Positions 1 to 11,106 of a stretch of 64,000 bases of DNA are shown in pieces (the stretch's first letter is position 1; the number at the start of each line of letters is the position of its first letter). Under the pieces are notes generated by a model that was given only the letters and a program-made list of their open reading frames with translations, searched no databases and was not told where the DNA came from. The DNA is taken from assembly GCA_034638255.1 (NCBI GenBank), contig JAWPGT010000010.1, positions 620,001 to 684,000 of the forward strand. Reading direction: 5' to 3'. Both the position numbers and the translations under genes were made by a program. Source of the stretch: Coprinus comatus. Taxonomy: Eukaryota; Basidiomycota; Agaricomycetes; Agaricales; Agaricaceae.

Positions 1-1258
1 CTATCTTTGGACCTGTTTACCAGTACAAACTTCTTGAAGACTTTTGCTAGGTCGGAAGGGGTGTATCGAGTTTTGGAAACAGGAATAAATCTGCACTCTC
101 AGAATTTTCTCAGCTGGTTCACTTGAACAACACGAGGTACTGAGAAGTTACTAGAAGTAACACTATATTTACAATTACATTCTTTACTGATACTACAGGA
201 TCCGCAGGTATGTGTGACACCTTACATAACGGTAGACAAAGTTACAAATCACACATTGCTGTTAAATCTCGATCAGGTACAGTCCTTGTATGTAAAAGCT
301 GTGTATGTGATACTTATTGTACAAGGTAGGTTTGTGGTCCATACGCCTTGTGTTAGAGACAGCCCAAACAGGTCAACGGCTACGAAAACCCGGTGTGAAC
401 CCGCACTAAAATTGTTTTGCGACGGAAATTAACACATAACTTGCCCTCACATACGCCGTACGATATGGAAGGCCATACACCCTGGAGTACTAAGCCGATG
501 ATTCTAGTGAAAGTTGGAACACACGTATACATCTAGAAAAGTCCAGACAATTATCCGAGGATTAATTTTTGCCTGCTAGTAGAAAGGACCTACATGATGG
601 GAGACTCAGATCTCAGATGAGTGGCGGAGGTTACTTCACCAGTTCTGACTCCTGAGACATGTGCAGATAAGAAGATAGCCTGAAGAAGTGTGGCCTCCTT
701 TTACCTTACCGTACTCAAGCCCCAAGCGCGAGCGGTTTGTTAACTAGTCAGCTTGAGCCTTGATTAAGCTTGATTGTCGGTATTATTGAATTTGGCAATT
801 TGGTCAAGGCAGTGCATATTGAATCTAAAAATACACTTGTTTAAACTGTGTGGAGCTCCCACTGCGTCATCCACATACGATCATGGCGTTATGCCTTTTG
901 CCCTCGAGAGCTTTGTGTGTTTTTTCATCCTCGTAAATATCGGCAATATCTCTTCGTTGAAACACTATAGCTCATGATAACGCAAGCTCCTAATGCGGTC
1001 GACGGATATTTTGCCGAGGATGTTGCCAACCTCTTACATATTTATGAAAACACGTTTGGCACACCTACGTCGGTCACCGTTAGGGAACCTGGTAATGGTT
1101 TACCCTTTGCGTGCATTGTGAACTTTGCTAATCCGGAACTAGCCCTAATCCACACACCTGGCCTCATCCTCGTGTCTCCCTAGCTACGCTATAAATGATT
1201 CACAACGACCAATGTTCTTGCATTTACACTCACCTCACCGTCTTATACATTCCAAATT
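1..1258. other. No gene recognised; upstream region of kinase copy 1
   Basis: No coding exon could be supported here. Short open frames exist, for example at 974-1183, but they lack start context, neighbouring exons or recognisable motifs. The last ~100 nt (from about 1155) resemble the sequence upstream of the second kinase copy near 4035: both hold the string tggcctcatcctcgtgtct followed by an AT-rich TATA-like stretch (ctataaatg near 1190). This suggests that the promoter was duplicated together with the gene. Confidence 0.5.
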
Positions 1259-2420
1259 ATGGCTAGCCAAAGCACCTGCCATACTCGACATAATTGTTCT
1301 CAAATTTTTGCTGACTTGGAGAAGTGCTTGCATAAAGAACAAGTATTCCCGGTTTATCATGCCATTCTTCAAAATAACAAGCAGTGGATTCGAGGACTCG
1401 AGCATCGCAGAAAGTATAATGGTCCAGGAATGTATGCAGATATTTATCAAGGCATATACGAAGGCCGAGAAGTATGTGACAAGCAGCTGCGAAGTTTTGG
1501 ATCAAGCCGGGGAGATTTGTCGGAGGTAAGACTCAATGCAGCATTCATATTACTTCGTTGAATGGCTCAACCTCTTCTCAATGCCCGTAGCTTCATGCGA
1601 ATGAAATTATTACATGGGCACAATTACATCACCCGAATATTCTTCCATTTTTGGGGATGATCCATATTAATCAGGACAGGATTTGCCTCGTTTCTCTTTG
1701 GATGAAAAATGGAAATCTGAAGATCTATGCTCAAAAACAGCCATCTCATGTCAAGATTCAGTTGGTGAGCATAAATGTGTTTTGTGAAACACTGCGTATG
1801 ATATTAACAGTAAGGTATGTTTAGCTCTTTGACATTGCCAAAGGATTAGAATACATTCATTCCAAAGGCATTGTCCACGGGGATTTGAAAGCAGTAAGAT
1901 TTTATGGAGCACTGCTAAACCCTGCAAAGGCATCTAATTATCCTATTAGGAAAATATTCTCATCTCAGATGATGGATATTCACTCATCGGGGACTTCGGT
2001 CTTTCGTTTGACATCGGCAACACATCTTTTCCATCTAGTTGTGGAACTTTGGGCTGGATGGCACCTGAAATAATTGCCGGTACTTCAATACTGTATCGGA
2101 AGGCAAGTGACATATGGTCATTTGGATGTCTTGTCTACGAGGTAAGCACTCTACACACTCATGTTTGGCCGTTGTGGATACTATATATTGAATCATGTTG
2201 AAGGTTATGGAGGGAAAAAAACCTTACGCAAAACTGCAGATCATCCTTATGACATATTCCAAGCACAATGGTCTGGCAGCAAACACCAGGAGAATTCCGT
2301 GACCCTCTTTGAAGAGTTTGGTACAGCCATGTTGGGATTTTGATCCCGCCAAACGTCCAAGGCCACATTCTACGACATCAAATGGAAGATTATATTTATC
2401 CACTTTGCCATCGTTTCTTG
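1259..2420 (+). pseudogene. TKL-like protein kinase, copy 1, decayed at the 3' end
   Basis: This is the first of two tandem kinase copies. The exons follow the same plan as the intact copy at 4163-5321. A charged N-terminal exon starts at ATG 1259. It is followed by an N-lobe exon (LHANEIITWAQL..), a C-helix/hinge exon ending VKIQL, a catalytic-loop exon with HGDLKAEN in place of the usual HRD, and an exon with DFG, SSCGTLGWMAPE and SDIWSFG. The last exon is broken. Compared with copy 2 there is extra sequence near 2240, one A is missing near 2268 (CACAATG versus CACAAATG), and a further base is missing near 2310, which creates an in-frame TGA. The downstream CWDFDPAKRP motif survives only in another frame. 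I infer a pseudogene or an expressed truncated protein. HRD to HGD would also weaken catalysis. Confidence 0.7.
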
Positions 2421-4162
2421 GCTCCAATGGCATTCATGATTCCGGCAATTGTATGTGTGACAGCGTAATTCTGAGGTGGGCTTCCGTTAGGTGTGTATCT
2501 TTGTTGATTCCTTGACTTCCGACATTGATGTTGTATCTTTATTTTTAGTTATAGACTTGGCACATATGGTGCCATATGGCGTTAGGGATGTTGGCAAGTC
2601 CGAGTTTGGGGATATGGCGGGACGAACTTTTGGTGATCGCAAAATGCTCCACTCCTATTCTAAATAGTCAAGGCGAGGATCTACTCAAAAAGGGAAAAAT
2701 CCAAGAACACGATCAATGACCATTGTCAATGTCAAAGATATTCGAACTTGGAAAAGACTGGGCCAATACACCCTTCAAATGAAGGGGGAGTCCAAAGCTC
2801 AAACTACCCGAGAGATAGGATGGTTTAATAGAGTAGTTGTTCAATCCCCACGCCTGAGTTGTAGGATTACATGCAGCACAGCGAGCAAGACCTCAAATCG
2901 TGCACTTCTATTGCTTGTTTGCTTCCAATCTTCTCCGCCGCCTCATCTCAATTTCTCAAATAAACCCATCTCTTGGTGCCACACTGCCACTTTACTATTA
3001 ACTCCAATAGGTAGCAATGGCGTTCCGTTCGAACCCTTGGTACTTAATTGTTCATCACAAATTACAATTAGACAAAACCATCTACCTATTAATATTGAAT
3101 CTGGATCATTGATGGGTATGCCTCGTGTAAACTGCTACTCCGACTAAAACCTATCATACAGCCCTCAATCCAAAACTACTTATTGTATATAATTGTTACT
3201 GCCAACATTTGTAGATACTGTCCTAGAGTAGTGTTTTGTTTTTAAGAAATTGATAAAATTAATATGTAGATTCAGTGTTTCGGAGTCTTTCCATACTTAT
3301 GACGTGAAGGACAATCCATTTTAAGATACCAGACTGGTTCTTTACTATGAACCAAACCACACGAAAACTCAGAGAACTATCCGAGATTCCTCTTTTTTTT
3401 TGTACTTCCCGAGGTAGTGAGGGCAGATTCCATGTACATGTCCCGGAGAGAGAAGGGATGCCCGAGAGATAATAAGCCTGCTACTCCTTTGATCGCTCGC
3501 AGACAATGCGGAGGGTAAACACGTGACCCAGGCGTTACTGTATACTAGTGTACCTTAGTAGTACACCTTTCAGGAACCCTTCACGATTGGGTTTCGTTCA
3601 AGAAAAAGAACTTGTAAAATAGCGTAGATATTTTCTCACATTGAACGTTATGAATGGGGTGGGGGTATGTAGAGTGACCACGTCTTAGGATGCAGAACAC
3701 TGGGGACAAATGTCATCTCAGATGGTCAATGAGATCTGTACCTCTAAAAATATCTTCCCGATTTCTTGGGTGGCTGTGCAACGTCCCACGTCATCATATC
3801 CTCGAAAGCCCTCCTCCCAACCGTTCAATATCTTTGTAGAGCACGTAAAACGCAGACTCTAACACAAACCGCTGAAATGGGTGGCCATACGAGATTCCTC
3901 CGAAATGTAGCCGAACCTTTGACAAAGTGAACTGACGCATCTATACCTATTTTGGTGAGACGGGTTGGTAGAGATGTATCTGTAGGTAGATTATGGGCTT
4001 CCTCATCCAGATCTAATACCGATCCACACCCCTGGCAGACTGGCCTCATCCTCGTGTCTTTCTGGTATACCCATTTATAACGGAGACCAACTCGAGCTAT
4101 GCTCTCTTACATTGTTGTTCACATTCACATTTACCCCAACTTTTCTTTTTGCACATCAACTC
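2421..4162. other. Non-coding interval between the kinase copies
   Basis: No gene is supported. About 2530-2710 is recognisably similar to 5440-5640 downstream of copy 2 (shared pieces such as ttgtatctttatttttag and tatagacttggcacat), so the duplicated unit runs past the 3' ends of the genes. The sequence from about 4035 matches the region upstream of copy 1. A 143-codon open frame at 2716-3147 has no recognisable motif and lies in the duplicated 3' flank, so I left it out. Confidence 0.5.
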
Positions 4163-5321
4163 ATGGCGAATGAACTCGCATCCGATATTCAACACAACCA
4201 TACTCAATTTTTGGCTGACTTGGAGAAGTGTTTGGATAAATTGCATAAAGAACAAGTGTCCCAAGTTTATGATGCCATGCTCTGGAATAACAAGCACTGG
4301 ATTCGAGGACTCGAGCGTCGCAGGAAATTTACCTACCAGGGAACTTATGCAGACATCTATCAGGTCACATACAAAGGCCGAGAAGTATGTGACAAGGAGC
4401 TGCGAATCTTTGGAAGTTCATCAAGTCGGGAAGATTTGTTGAAGGTAAGTCTTGCCCGAGTATTTGTGTAGCTGGACGGCTGAACCACATAATAGCTCCA
4501 TGTGAATGAGATTGTTGTATGGTCTCAATTAGAGCACCAGAATATACTTTCTTTCTTTGGGATTTATATCAACGAGGCCAGAATTTGTCTTGTCTCACCT
4601 TGGATGAAAAATGGAAATCTGAAGGTTTACTCTCCGAGACAGCCGTACCATGTCAAGATTCAGTTGGTAAGCATGAGCGTGTTATGTGGAGCACTGCGTA
4701 TGATAATTAACAACAATAATGCATATGTTCAGCTCCTCGACGTTGCCAAAGGATTAGAATACCTTCATTCTAAAGGTATTGTCCATAGAGATTTGAAAGC
4801 GGTAAGTTTTAAAGGCACTGCTAAACCCTATGGGGTCATCTAACGATCCCCGTTAGGAAAACATTCTCATCTCGGATAATGGACATGCACTCATCGGGGA
4901 CTTCGGACTTTCGTCTGACACCAGCAAGACATATTTTCCATCAAGTTGTGGAACATTGGGCTGGATGGCGCCTGAAGTGCTTGCTGGCATTGAAATATCA
5001 GGTATTGAGGATCGAAAGTCAAGTGATATATGGTCATTTGGATGTCTTGTTTACGAGGTAGGCGCTCCGGTCAACACATTATATTTGGTTGTGGTGAATA
5101 TGGATTGAATTATGTTGAAGGTTATGGAAGGGAAAAGACCTTATGCAAACCGCAGTATATTCCAAGCACAAATGATCAAGCGGCAAACACCAGGAGAGAC
5201 TCACGACCCTTGTTTAAAGAATTTGGTACAATCATGCTGGGATTTTGATCCCGCCCAACGTCCAAGCGTCACTGCTGTACGATGTCAAATGGAGGATCTA
5301 TATTTATCCACTTTACCATAA
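4163..5321 (+). CDS. TKL-like Ser/Thr protein kinase, copy 2 (apparently intact)
   Basis: Five exons read cleanly: 4163-4444, 4496-4666, 4733-4801, 4857-5057 and 5121-5321. The protein is about 305 residues. It has an amphipathic, charged N-terminus and then a small kinase domain. The glycine loop is degenerate (GTYADIY) and the Lys-bearing strand reads VCDKELRIF. The catalytic loop is HRDLKAEN, the metal-binding motif DFGLSSD, the P+1 segment CGTLGWMAPE, helix F SSDIWSFGCLVYE, and the C-lobe ends CWDFDPAQRPS. Order and wording fit the tyrosine-kinase-like group expanded in agaricomycetes. Catalytic Asp, Asn and DFG are present, so it may be active despite the poor glycine loop. ATG 4163 is chosen because no in-frame ATG lies upstream in the exon. 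Substrate unknown. Confidence 0.82.
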
Positions 5322-6010
5322 TGAAGCAGGTTCTGGTTCTCGGTTCCGGTGAAATTCCCCTAATTGTGTGGCAGCGAGCCTCTCAGAAACATAACTGTTC
5401 GTATCGGAGGCGGATATTGTTTCTGCTAGGTGTGTGATTTTCATTCTCCATTGCTTTTAACGTTGAAGCTGTATCTTTGTTTTTAATCTTATATAGACTT
5501 TCGGCACACTGTATGATGTGACTCACGCGAGGGCTGCGGCCAAATCGTGAAAGTGGAGAACAAACATTAGGCGGTAACGAAATGTTCAACGCTCGTTGGA
5601 AATAATCAAAGTGAAGACTACAAGTACAAGGACAAATGATCACCAAAATCAAGGCGCTCGAACAACTTGGCTAGGAATATAGTGGGATCGATGGGATCAA
5701 TACACTTTCTCAAACGATTTTCAATCCCAAAAATCATCTTTATTCTAGTACCCGCTACATCATCTTTGTACCAATGCTGTCTTTTTTATCGAAGAAGTTG
5801 AAGCATGTTATGATGTGTTATGGGCAAACATGTTACAACCCTACGCATTGTGCGCACTAGATATTTTACTAGTAACGAGGTATTTTTTTTTCTTTTTACG
5901 GAAAACTACTGTTCAACACTTTCATTGGCTCTGCCCTGATTTTCTACGTGCTTCTAGCAGAGGTAGACTGTAATTATATAAATCCTAAATATTCTCTTCT
6001 TTCTTTCCCT
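5322..6010. other. Intergenic, 3' flanks of kinase copy 2 and the Zn2Cys6 gene
   Basis: No gene is supported. The first ~300 nt resemble the 3' flank of kinase copy 1, and the rest is AT-rich with a T-rich run near 5883. Confidence 0.5.
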
Positions 6011-6931
6011 CTACTTCCTCCTTTTCTTCCTCTCCTTTCGGCGACTCCCATTCAATTCCTCGATGCCTTCGCAGAGTCGCAACATTAACTGGTTGCACTC
6101 CTTTGCCACCACCAATTGCTCCCGCGCGATCCTCTCGTACTCTCCCACGGCAGTTAGCACGGCGGCTGTCTGTGAGGACGTTGGCCTAGACGAGGGCTCC
6201 GGTGAGGCGGTGCTCTGTGCTCTGTATCTTGTGCTTTCCCAAAAAGTCTGTCCATCTGAACTGCTGCTCTCATATTCATATTCCGAGCCTGAGGCGGCAT
6301 CTGGTATATCCTTTACCCCCGCCCCAGGCTTTATTATCTTCACTCTATTCTGCTTTGCCTTATCCTTCGCCTGCCCATTCTTTGAATTCTCTTTGCTTGT
6401 CGGCTCTTTCTGCAAAATGCTACACCTTTTGTGTCTGCACCCGCAGAGCCAACATCGGCCGCCGACTTTTTCAATCATACACGCCCGATTAGCGCGGAAA
6501 CACTGATCGCAGGCCTTTGGTGCTTGCTTGTAGTGCTCAGGGGGCATGTTCTTGTCCTTAACCATGGGTGCTGCTTTACTATTGGAAGGCCGTGGATGAT
6601 CTGGTATCTCCTCACTGCTCACGCTTTCAACATCCGTGCGTGATTTTTTCTTTGTAGCTGCTAACTTTCCATCGTCAGAGTCCCTCCTACGTTTTGAACT
6701 TGTCAATAGTCCTTGAATAGTCTTTGTGGTGCTTGTGGTGTTTGTAGGCGGTAGCTCAGCTGGCAAGCGCGCCGTTGTTGTGTCCATCTGGGCTTGATCT
6801 TCCTCCTCCTGCATCTTCGTCATCTGGATTTCTTGATACAGTCGATATTGGGAGGACGGCGACATCGCCTCGAACTGGCGACGAGTCCATTTAGGAAGCA
6901 TATCAAAGTTGATGGTAGCGGTATGAATCAC
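6011..6931 (-). CDS. Zn2Cys6-type cluster protein, agaricomycete lineage family
   Basis: A single-exon frame of 306 residues. After a Lys/Ser-rich, probably disordered N-terminus with basic nuclear-signal-like patches (around residues 78-97), a compact Cys cluster lies near residues 140-170. Its spacing is C-x2-C-x6-C-x8-C-x2-C-x6-C with one extra Cys next to the fifth (CDQCFRANRAC, then GGRCWLCGCRHKRCS). This is the spacing of a Zn2Cys6 binuclear cluster, but it sits mid-protein rather than at the N-terminus and no fungal transcription-factor middle domain follows. The C-terminus is a charged helical segment ending RRKERKKRRK. I infer a nuclear DNA- or protein-binding role. A broken paralogue lies just upstream at 7384-8030. 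Confidence 0.72.
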   Translation of the reverse strand: MIHTATINFDMLPKWTRRQFEAMSPSSQYRLYQEIQMTKMQEEEDQAQMDTTTARLPAELPPTNTTSTTKTIQGLLTSSKRRRDSDDGKLAATKKKSRTDVESVSSEEIPDHPRPSNSKAAPMVKDKNMPPEHYKQAPKACDQCFRANRACMIEKVGGRCWLCGCRHKRCSILQKEPTSKENSKNGQAKDKAKQNRVKIIKPGAGVKDIPDAASGSEYEYESSSSDGQTFWESTRYRAQSTASPEPSSRPTSSQTAAVLTAVGEYERIAREQLVVAKECNQLMLRLCEGIEELNGSRRKERKKRRK

Positions 6932-7383
6932 ATCGCACGCTTGTTACAACTACATGTGCATTTACTTTGTTTTCTCAGCAGTTGTCAGTTTCTCGGCAAC
7001 TGCCAGTTCTATATTCAACCTTCACTTCTCCGCGGGTGTACTAATTCATGCAACTATTTTAAAAACTACACCTTGATTTCGTGCCTCGGATTGTGTATAT
7101 CCTTATCTCTTGACAATATCCTGACCCTGAAGAGCAGGTTAGACCACCCACTCGGGCCTCAAGGCTTCAAAAATCACTTCGCATTCAATGTTGAACTTTA
7201 ATAAAGATAAATCTAGAGTCCACGAGTTCGTATTTCAATTGCTGATGTATCAAATTTCCTAACGTAGAGATATCAAGCTTCCTCTCCAACTCAAGAACTC
7301 CCATAGTACTCTCAAAATTGGGTCAACCTTGACTATCGCCGGCCAATTATCTTATACCTCGCCCCTTCCCAAGAACTTAAACT

Positions 7384-8030
7384 CCGTCCATGTGAACTGC
7401 TGCCCTCGTATTCGCATTCCGAGCCTGAAGCCATATCTGGCGTGGTTTCCTTAACCTCTACAGTCTTTGCTATCTTCATCCTGTTTCGCTTCGCTGTTGT
7501 GGTCCTATTATCCTTTGCCTAGCTATGAACCCTTTTTGTTTGTGTGTTCTTTCTGAAAAAATGCTACACTTTTTGTGTCCGCACCCGCAGAGCCAACATC
7601 GACCGCCGACCTTTTCAATTATACATGCGCGGTTGGTGCGGCGACACCGTTCGCAAGCCTTCGGCGCTTGCTTGTAGTTCTTTGGGGGGGGGGGGTTATT
7701 TTTGTCTTTAACCGAGAGTGGAAGATCATCTCGTATCTCCCTTTTGATTTTATCACTGCTCCCGCTATCAACACATCTATACGCAGTTTTTTCTTCGTAA
7801 CTGTCGACTTTCCATCATCATCAGAGCTCTTCTTTGTCCTAGGTTTCGAGCTTGTCATTTGTCCTTGAATAGACTTTGTGGTGTTTATGGGTGGCTTTGG
7901 CAAATGTGCTGTTGTTGTTGCTCCTCTTCCTCCTGCGTCCTTGTAATTCCAAAACCTCGAAGCGCTTGATATTGGGAGGCTGGCGACATTGTGTAGAACT
8001 GGCGTTGGGTCCACCTGGGGGGGCATGGGT
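7384..8030 (-). pseudogene. Broken second copy of the Zn2Cys6-type gene
   Basis: Reading the minus strand, the N-terminus (PRWTQRQFYTMSPASQYQ), the Ser/Lys linker, the Cys cluster (ACERCRRTNRACIIEKVGGR, then CWLCGCGHKKCS) and a short acidic tail all resemble the intact copy at 6011-6931, but they fall in three different frames. One break coincides with a run of 12 G (7684-7695) where the intact copy has only 5 G. Further stops follow the Cys cluster near 7530. I infer a decayed tandem duplicate. Part of the damage at the G run could be a sequencing artefact. Confidence 0.72.
7684..7695. repeat. Homopolymer run, G12
   Basis: Twelve consecutive G inside the broken Zn2Cys6 copy. The intact paralogue has five G at the equivalent site, so this run both lies in and contributes to the frame break. 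Confidence 0.9.
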
Positions 8031-8496
8031 TGATGGCGGTGATAATAAATCAGGATTGTCGATTATAGCATTTACCTTTGTTCCTTTGTTCCTTTGTTTT
8101 CTCTACAGTCTCCTGGAGACTGCCCTTTCTGTTAGGCTTTGCTTCTTCGCAGCTGCAGCTGGAAACGTGACTATATTAGAAATTCTCCTGAGAAATATTT
8201 CTTGGTCTCATAAGTGCTCGGCTCTTACACGGTCATTAATATAAACCCTATATTAAGGTTTTCTTTTATAATACAAACTCTTGCTTCAACTCCCATTCAC
8301 ATCACATGCCACGTTCAAGACTCTGACTAACCTCCTACTTTAATCTCAAATCACCTTCTGCAAGTTCTTGTGTGCAATAAGCTGTTTAGTCGTTGAAGAA
8401 TCAACAACCAAACACGCGGCGATAATGTTGTGATCTAAGAAGAAAAAGGTCTCAGGTAAATTACAAATCTCGAGCAGTCATACACTCGTACCTCCG

Positions 8497-10165
8497 CTAC
8501 TTTACCCACTCAAGGACACACTCTCTATATTTCCCATTTAAAAACCCAATACAGGGAAGGTTCACCAACATGATTTCCTGAACCCTCCATGCTCTGCGTT
8601 GTGTCCAAAAATAAGGGCAACCACCTCTAAGGAAAAGATTGCCTAGAGTCCAACCCAACCTCTCGGGAACCAACGTTTGCATATCCCGTTGAAATTTGTC
8701 GAGTCTTGAATCCATGTATTCAGGGGTGACGATGTCAAAGATGGAATCCTCGACATACAACTCAGCGATCGTATCCCAATGGCAACTATCCAGACCCGAA
8801 AAAGTGAGATGTAGAACTTCGAGGTTTGGAAAGTGTTTGTGAATCACTGAGATTGCGGCGGAGCCAAGACATTCGAGAGATATTGCAAATTCGATTAGTG
8901 ACGGTGAGGATGAAGCTTTCAAAAGTAGGTGGAGTTCATTTAGTGAGAATGCTGATCCATTTAGAATTAGTTTTGTGAGCGTGTGCCGGTGATTAGTGAT
9001 GTAAGATACGAGATTTGCAAAATATTCCCGTAATGGAATTCCATTTAATCCTAGTTCCAGATGTGTGAGATGGTGTAGAGTGATATTGTATGGTGAGTAA
9101 GCGAACCAGGTATTGGCAGAAGCATGGAATCTTGGGTTGGGGGCGTCGTGGAAATACCAACTCAGTTCCGTTAAGGTATCAGCATAGAGGTCGAGATTGA
9201 AAGCATCCATGTGACGATAGAGAACCCCCAAGTATGGCTGTGACATGTGCAATTTCTCGAGTTGAGGTAAATGCCCAATCCCAGAGAAGAATGCCTTCAT
9301 GTTCAGATTCCGAGCAAGATTGAGCGCTAAGCCTTTCAGTTTGTCGCGGTGTTTCTTCACAAATGGAACGAGGTGTGACTGAAGGATGAGGGTGTCGTCG
9401 GTATTGTTATAGAACATGTCGAGCCAAAAGGTCAAATACTCGAGGTTATCAAAGTATAAAGATGGTGTTAAGATTGTGCCATATATTTCGAGGTCCATAG
9501 ATAGTTCTAGATGTCGAAGATTTGAACCGTAGGATTTCCAACCAACAGTGATGAGAAGTTGAGAAGACTCGGGAAGGTATTTAGGTACTCCGCCCTGGCT
9601 AGAATCCCATTGAATCGTGAGTTTTGTCAGGCGATTAAGGGTAAAGATAAAGTCTCGGAGTCTTTCAACCGTTTGGGTAGGATCTAGAAAATTTTCCTTG
9701 TTGCTACTTCGTCTTCGTCGTCGTACAAGTTCCGCCCCTCGTATCAACAGACGCAAGATGGGGAATTTTGGTGTTGTCTTCCTTGACGATCGGTGCCTCG
9801 TAATATGTTCATCACCAAGAATACTGCCAGCGGGCGTCGGGTTGAGTTTCAGGGACTTGACATGTTGGGCTAGCTCTGGATTTCCACTTTCAAGGGGTAT
9901 ATGGTAATAGAATATGTCCCTTGAGTTATTGTAAATGGAGAATATCAAATTGAAATAAGCAAAAGACTCACGAAAGGATATAACATTTAAATATATCTGT
10001 TCCTTCTGGTCCATGAAAATCACCAATGGACATTTCACGGTACCGCAAACTCATAGCAATATGATAGAATGCTCGGTTGACGGAATACATTCTCCGTAGC
10101 TGTTCTTTTGTGAGATATTGGGCTACGTTGTACCATACCTCACTCGGCAACTGTGCTGAGTACAT
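8497..10165 (-). CDS. F-box / leucine-rich-repeat-like protein
   Basis: Two exons: 10165-9972 and 9919-8497, with a 52-nt intron (GTGAGT...CAAG) in phase 2. The first exon encodes an N-terminal F-box (LPSEVWYNVAQYLTKEQLRR, then MYSVNRAFYHIAMSLRYRE). The long second exon holds regularly spaced Leu-rich segments (LTKLTIQW, LRHLELSM, LEKLHMS, LTHLELGL, LEVLHLTFSG) typical of degenerate LRRs in agaricomycete F-box proteins. About 538 residues. By family knowledge it would be a substrate adaptor of an SCF ubiquitin ligase, the F-box binding Skp1 and the LRR part binding the target. A clear paralogue with the same layout lies at 31588-33314. Target unknown. Confidence 0.8.
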
Positions 10166-11106
10166 TGTTATGAAAGAACAGTTGGAGTTATGCTTATCGT
10201 CACCTAGCGACTACGGCTTTCCCACGAAAATCATTCGAGTCCTTTGGACTCACGCCTCAGCTCAGCCTCAACCTTGATCTCGACGTTCCCTAAACGTTCC
10301 TGAGGCGGGATGCTTGAACGTGGGCAGATATTTAATAATACAGCTCCACATTTCTGATCCCTGTAACTGTTTCACGCTGTGTAAGTACATTGACTCAGTA
10401 CATTGCCAGAGACTAAACCCATGTCCTTTCTACCCTAAGTCCCATGATTTAATGTGGATTTTAATATTCTCTCAAAGTATTCACCACGCTATCAAGCGCG
10501 TGACCATCTGTGAAGAGGTACCAATGTATCCAGAACAACCTTATTTTTGCCGAACTTCTGGACGACCTGCAGCGAGGTTATTCCGAACACCACTGTTTAG
10601 TTCTCACTGTCAAATTATGGTGACCCCTTTTGGCCCTGCATTCCTCTATATTTCTCCGGCCTATAATCGAAAAAACGATGGCAAGATCTACTCTATTAAG
10701 AAACGATTTCACCCTCTTTCCCCACATTCCTTCCTGATTTCTGGAGTCCACGGGGAAATTCAAATGGACGAAGCCTCAAAGTTCTCCTCAGGTGTCCTTC
10801 GGTAAAATCTGCGCGGGGTTACTCCACACGAACGGGTGTACTCACACCAGTTCCGCCACAAGGGTTTGGTTACACTTGCCTTCTTTTGGGAGCCTCGAAT
10901 CTCTGGACCTGTTTGAGTATCCCTAGAGGGATAAACTGGCTATACACCGGAAAGGTCACTCTTTTATATATAGGCATCTCGGCAAGGGATGCAACATTTC
11001 CGTTTCCCTCCCTTCCCTTCATTCCGCACGCCTTTTAGACTTTCATCTCTGCAATCTCTGCAGTTGATTTCTTCCTTCCAAAAGGCTCAGAACTTGACGC
11101 CACGCC
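10166..11106. promoter_or_regulatory. Divergent intergenic region, F-box gene / sugar transporter
   Basis: About 940 nt lie between the divergent starts at 10165 and 11107. No gene is supported. A TATA-like stretch (ttttatatata, 10962-10972) lies about 135 nt before the transporter ATG. A gcgggg motif at 10814-10819 fits the loose CreA/Mig1 consensus, a possible carbon-repression site, but one hit is weak evidence. Confidence 0.45.

Noticed and set aside
974..1183. 69-codon open frame before kinase copy 1
   Set aside because: No partner exon, and it overlaps the duplicated promoter segment; likely chance.
2716..3147. 143-codon open frame downstream of kinase copy 1
   Set aside because: It lies partly in the duplicated 3' flank, has no motif, and its counterpart after copy 2 is not open.
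10314..10805. 163-codon open frame in the transporter promoter region
   Set aside because: Composition is not gene-like, there is no recognisable segment, and it lies in a divergent promoter.
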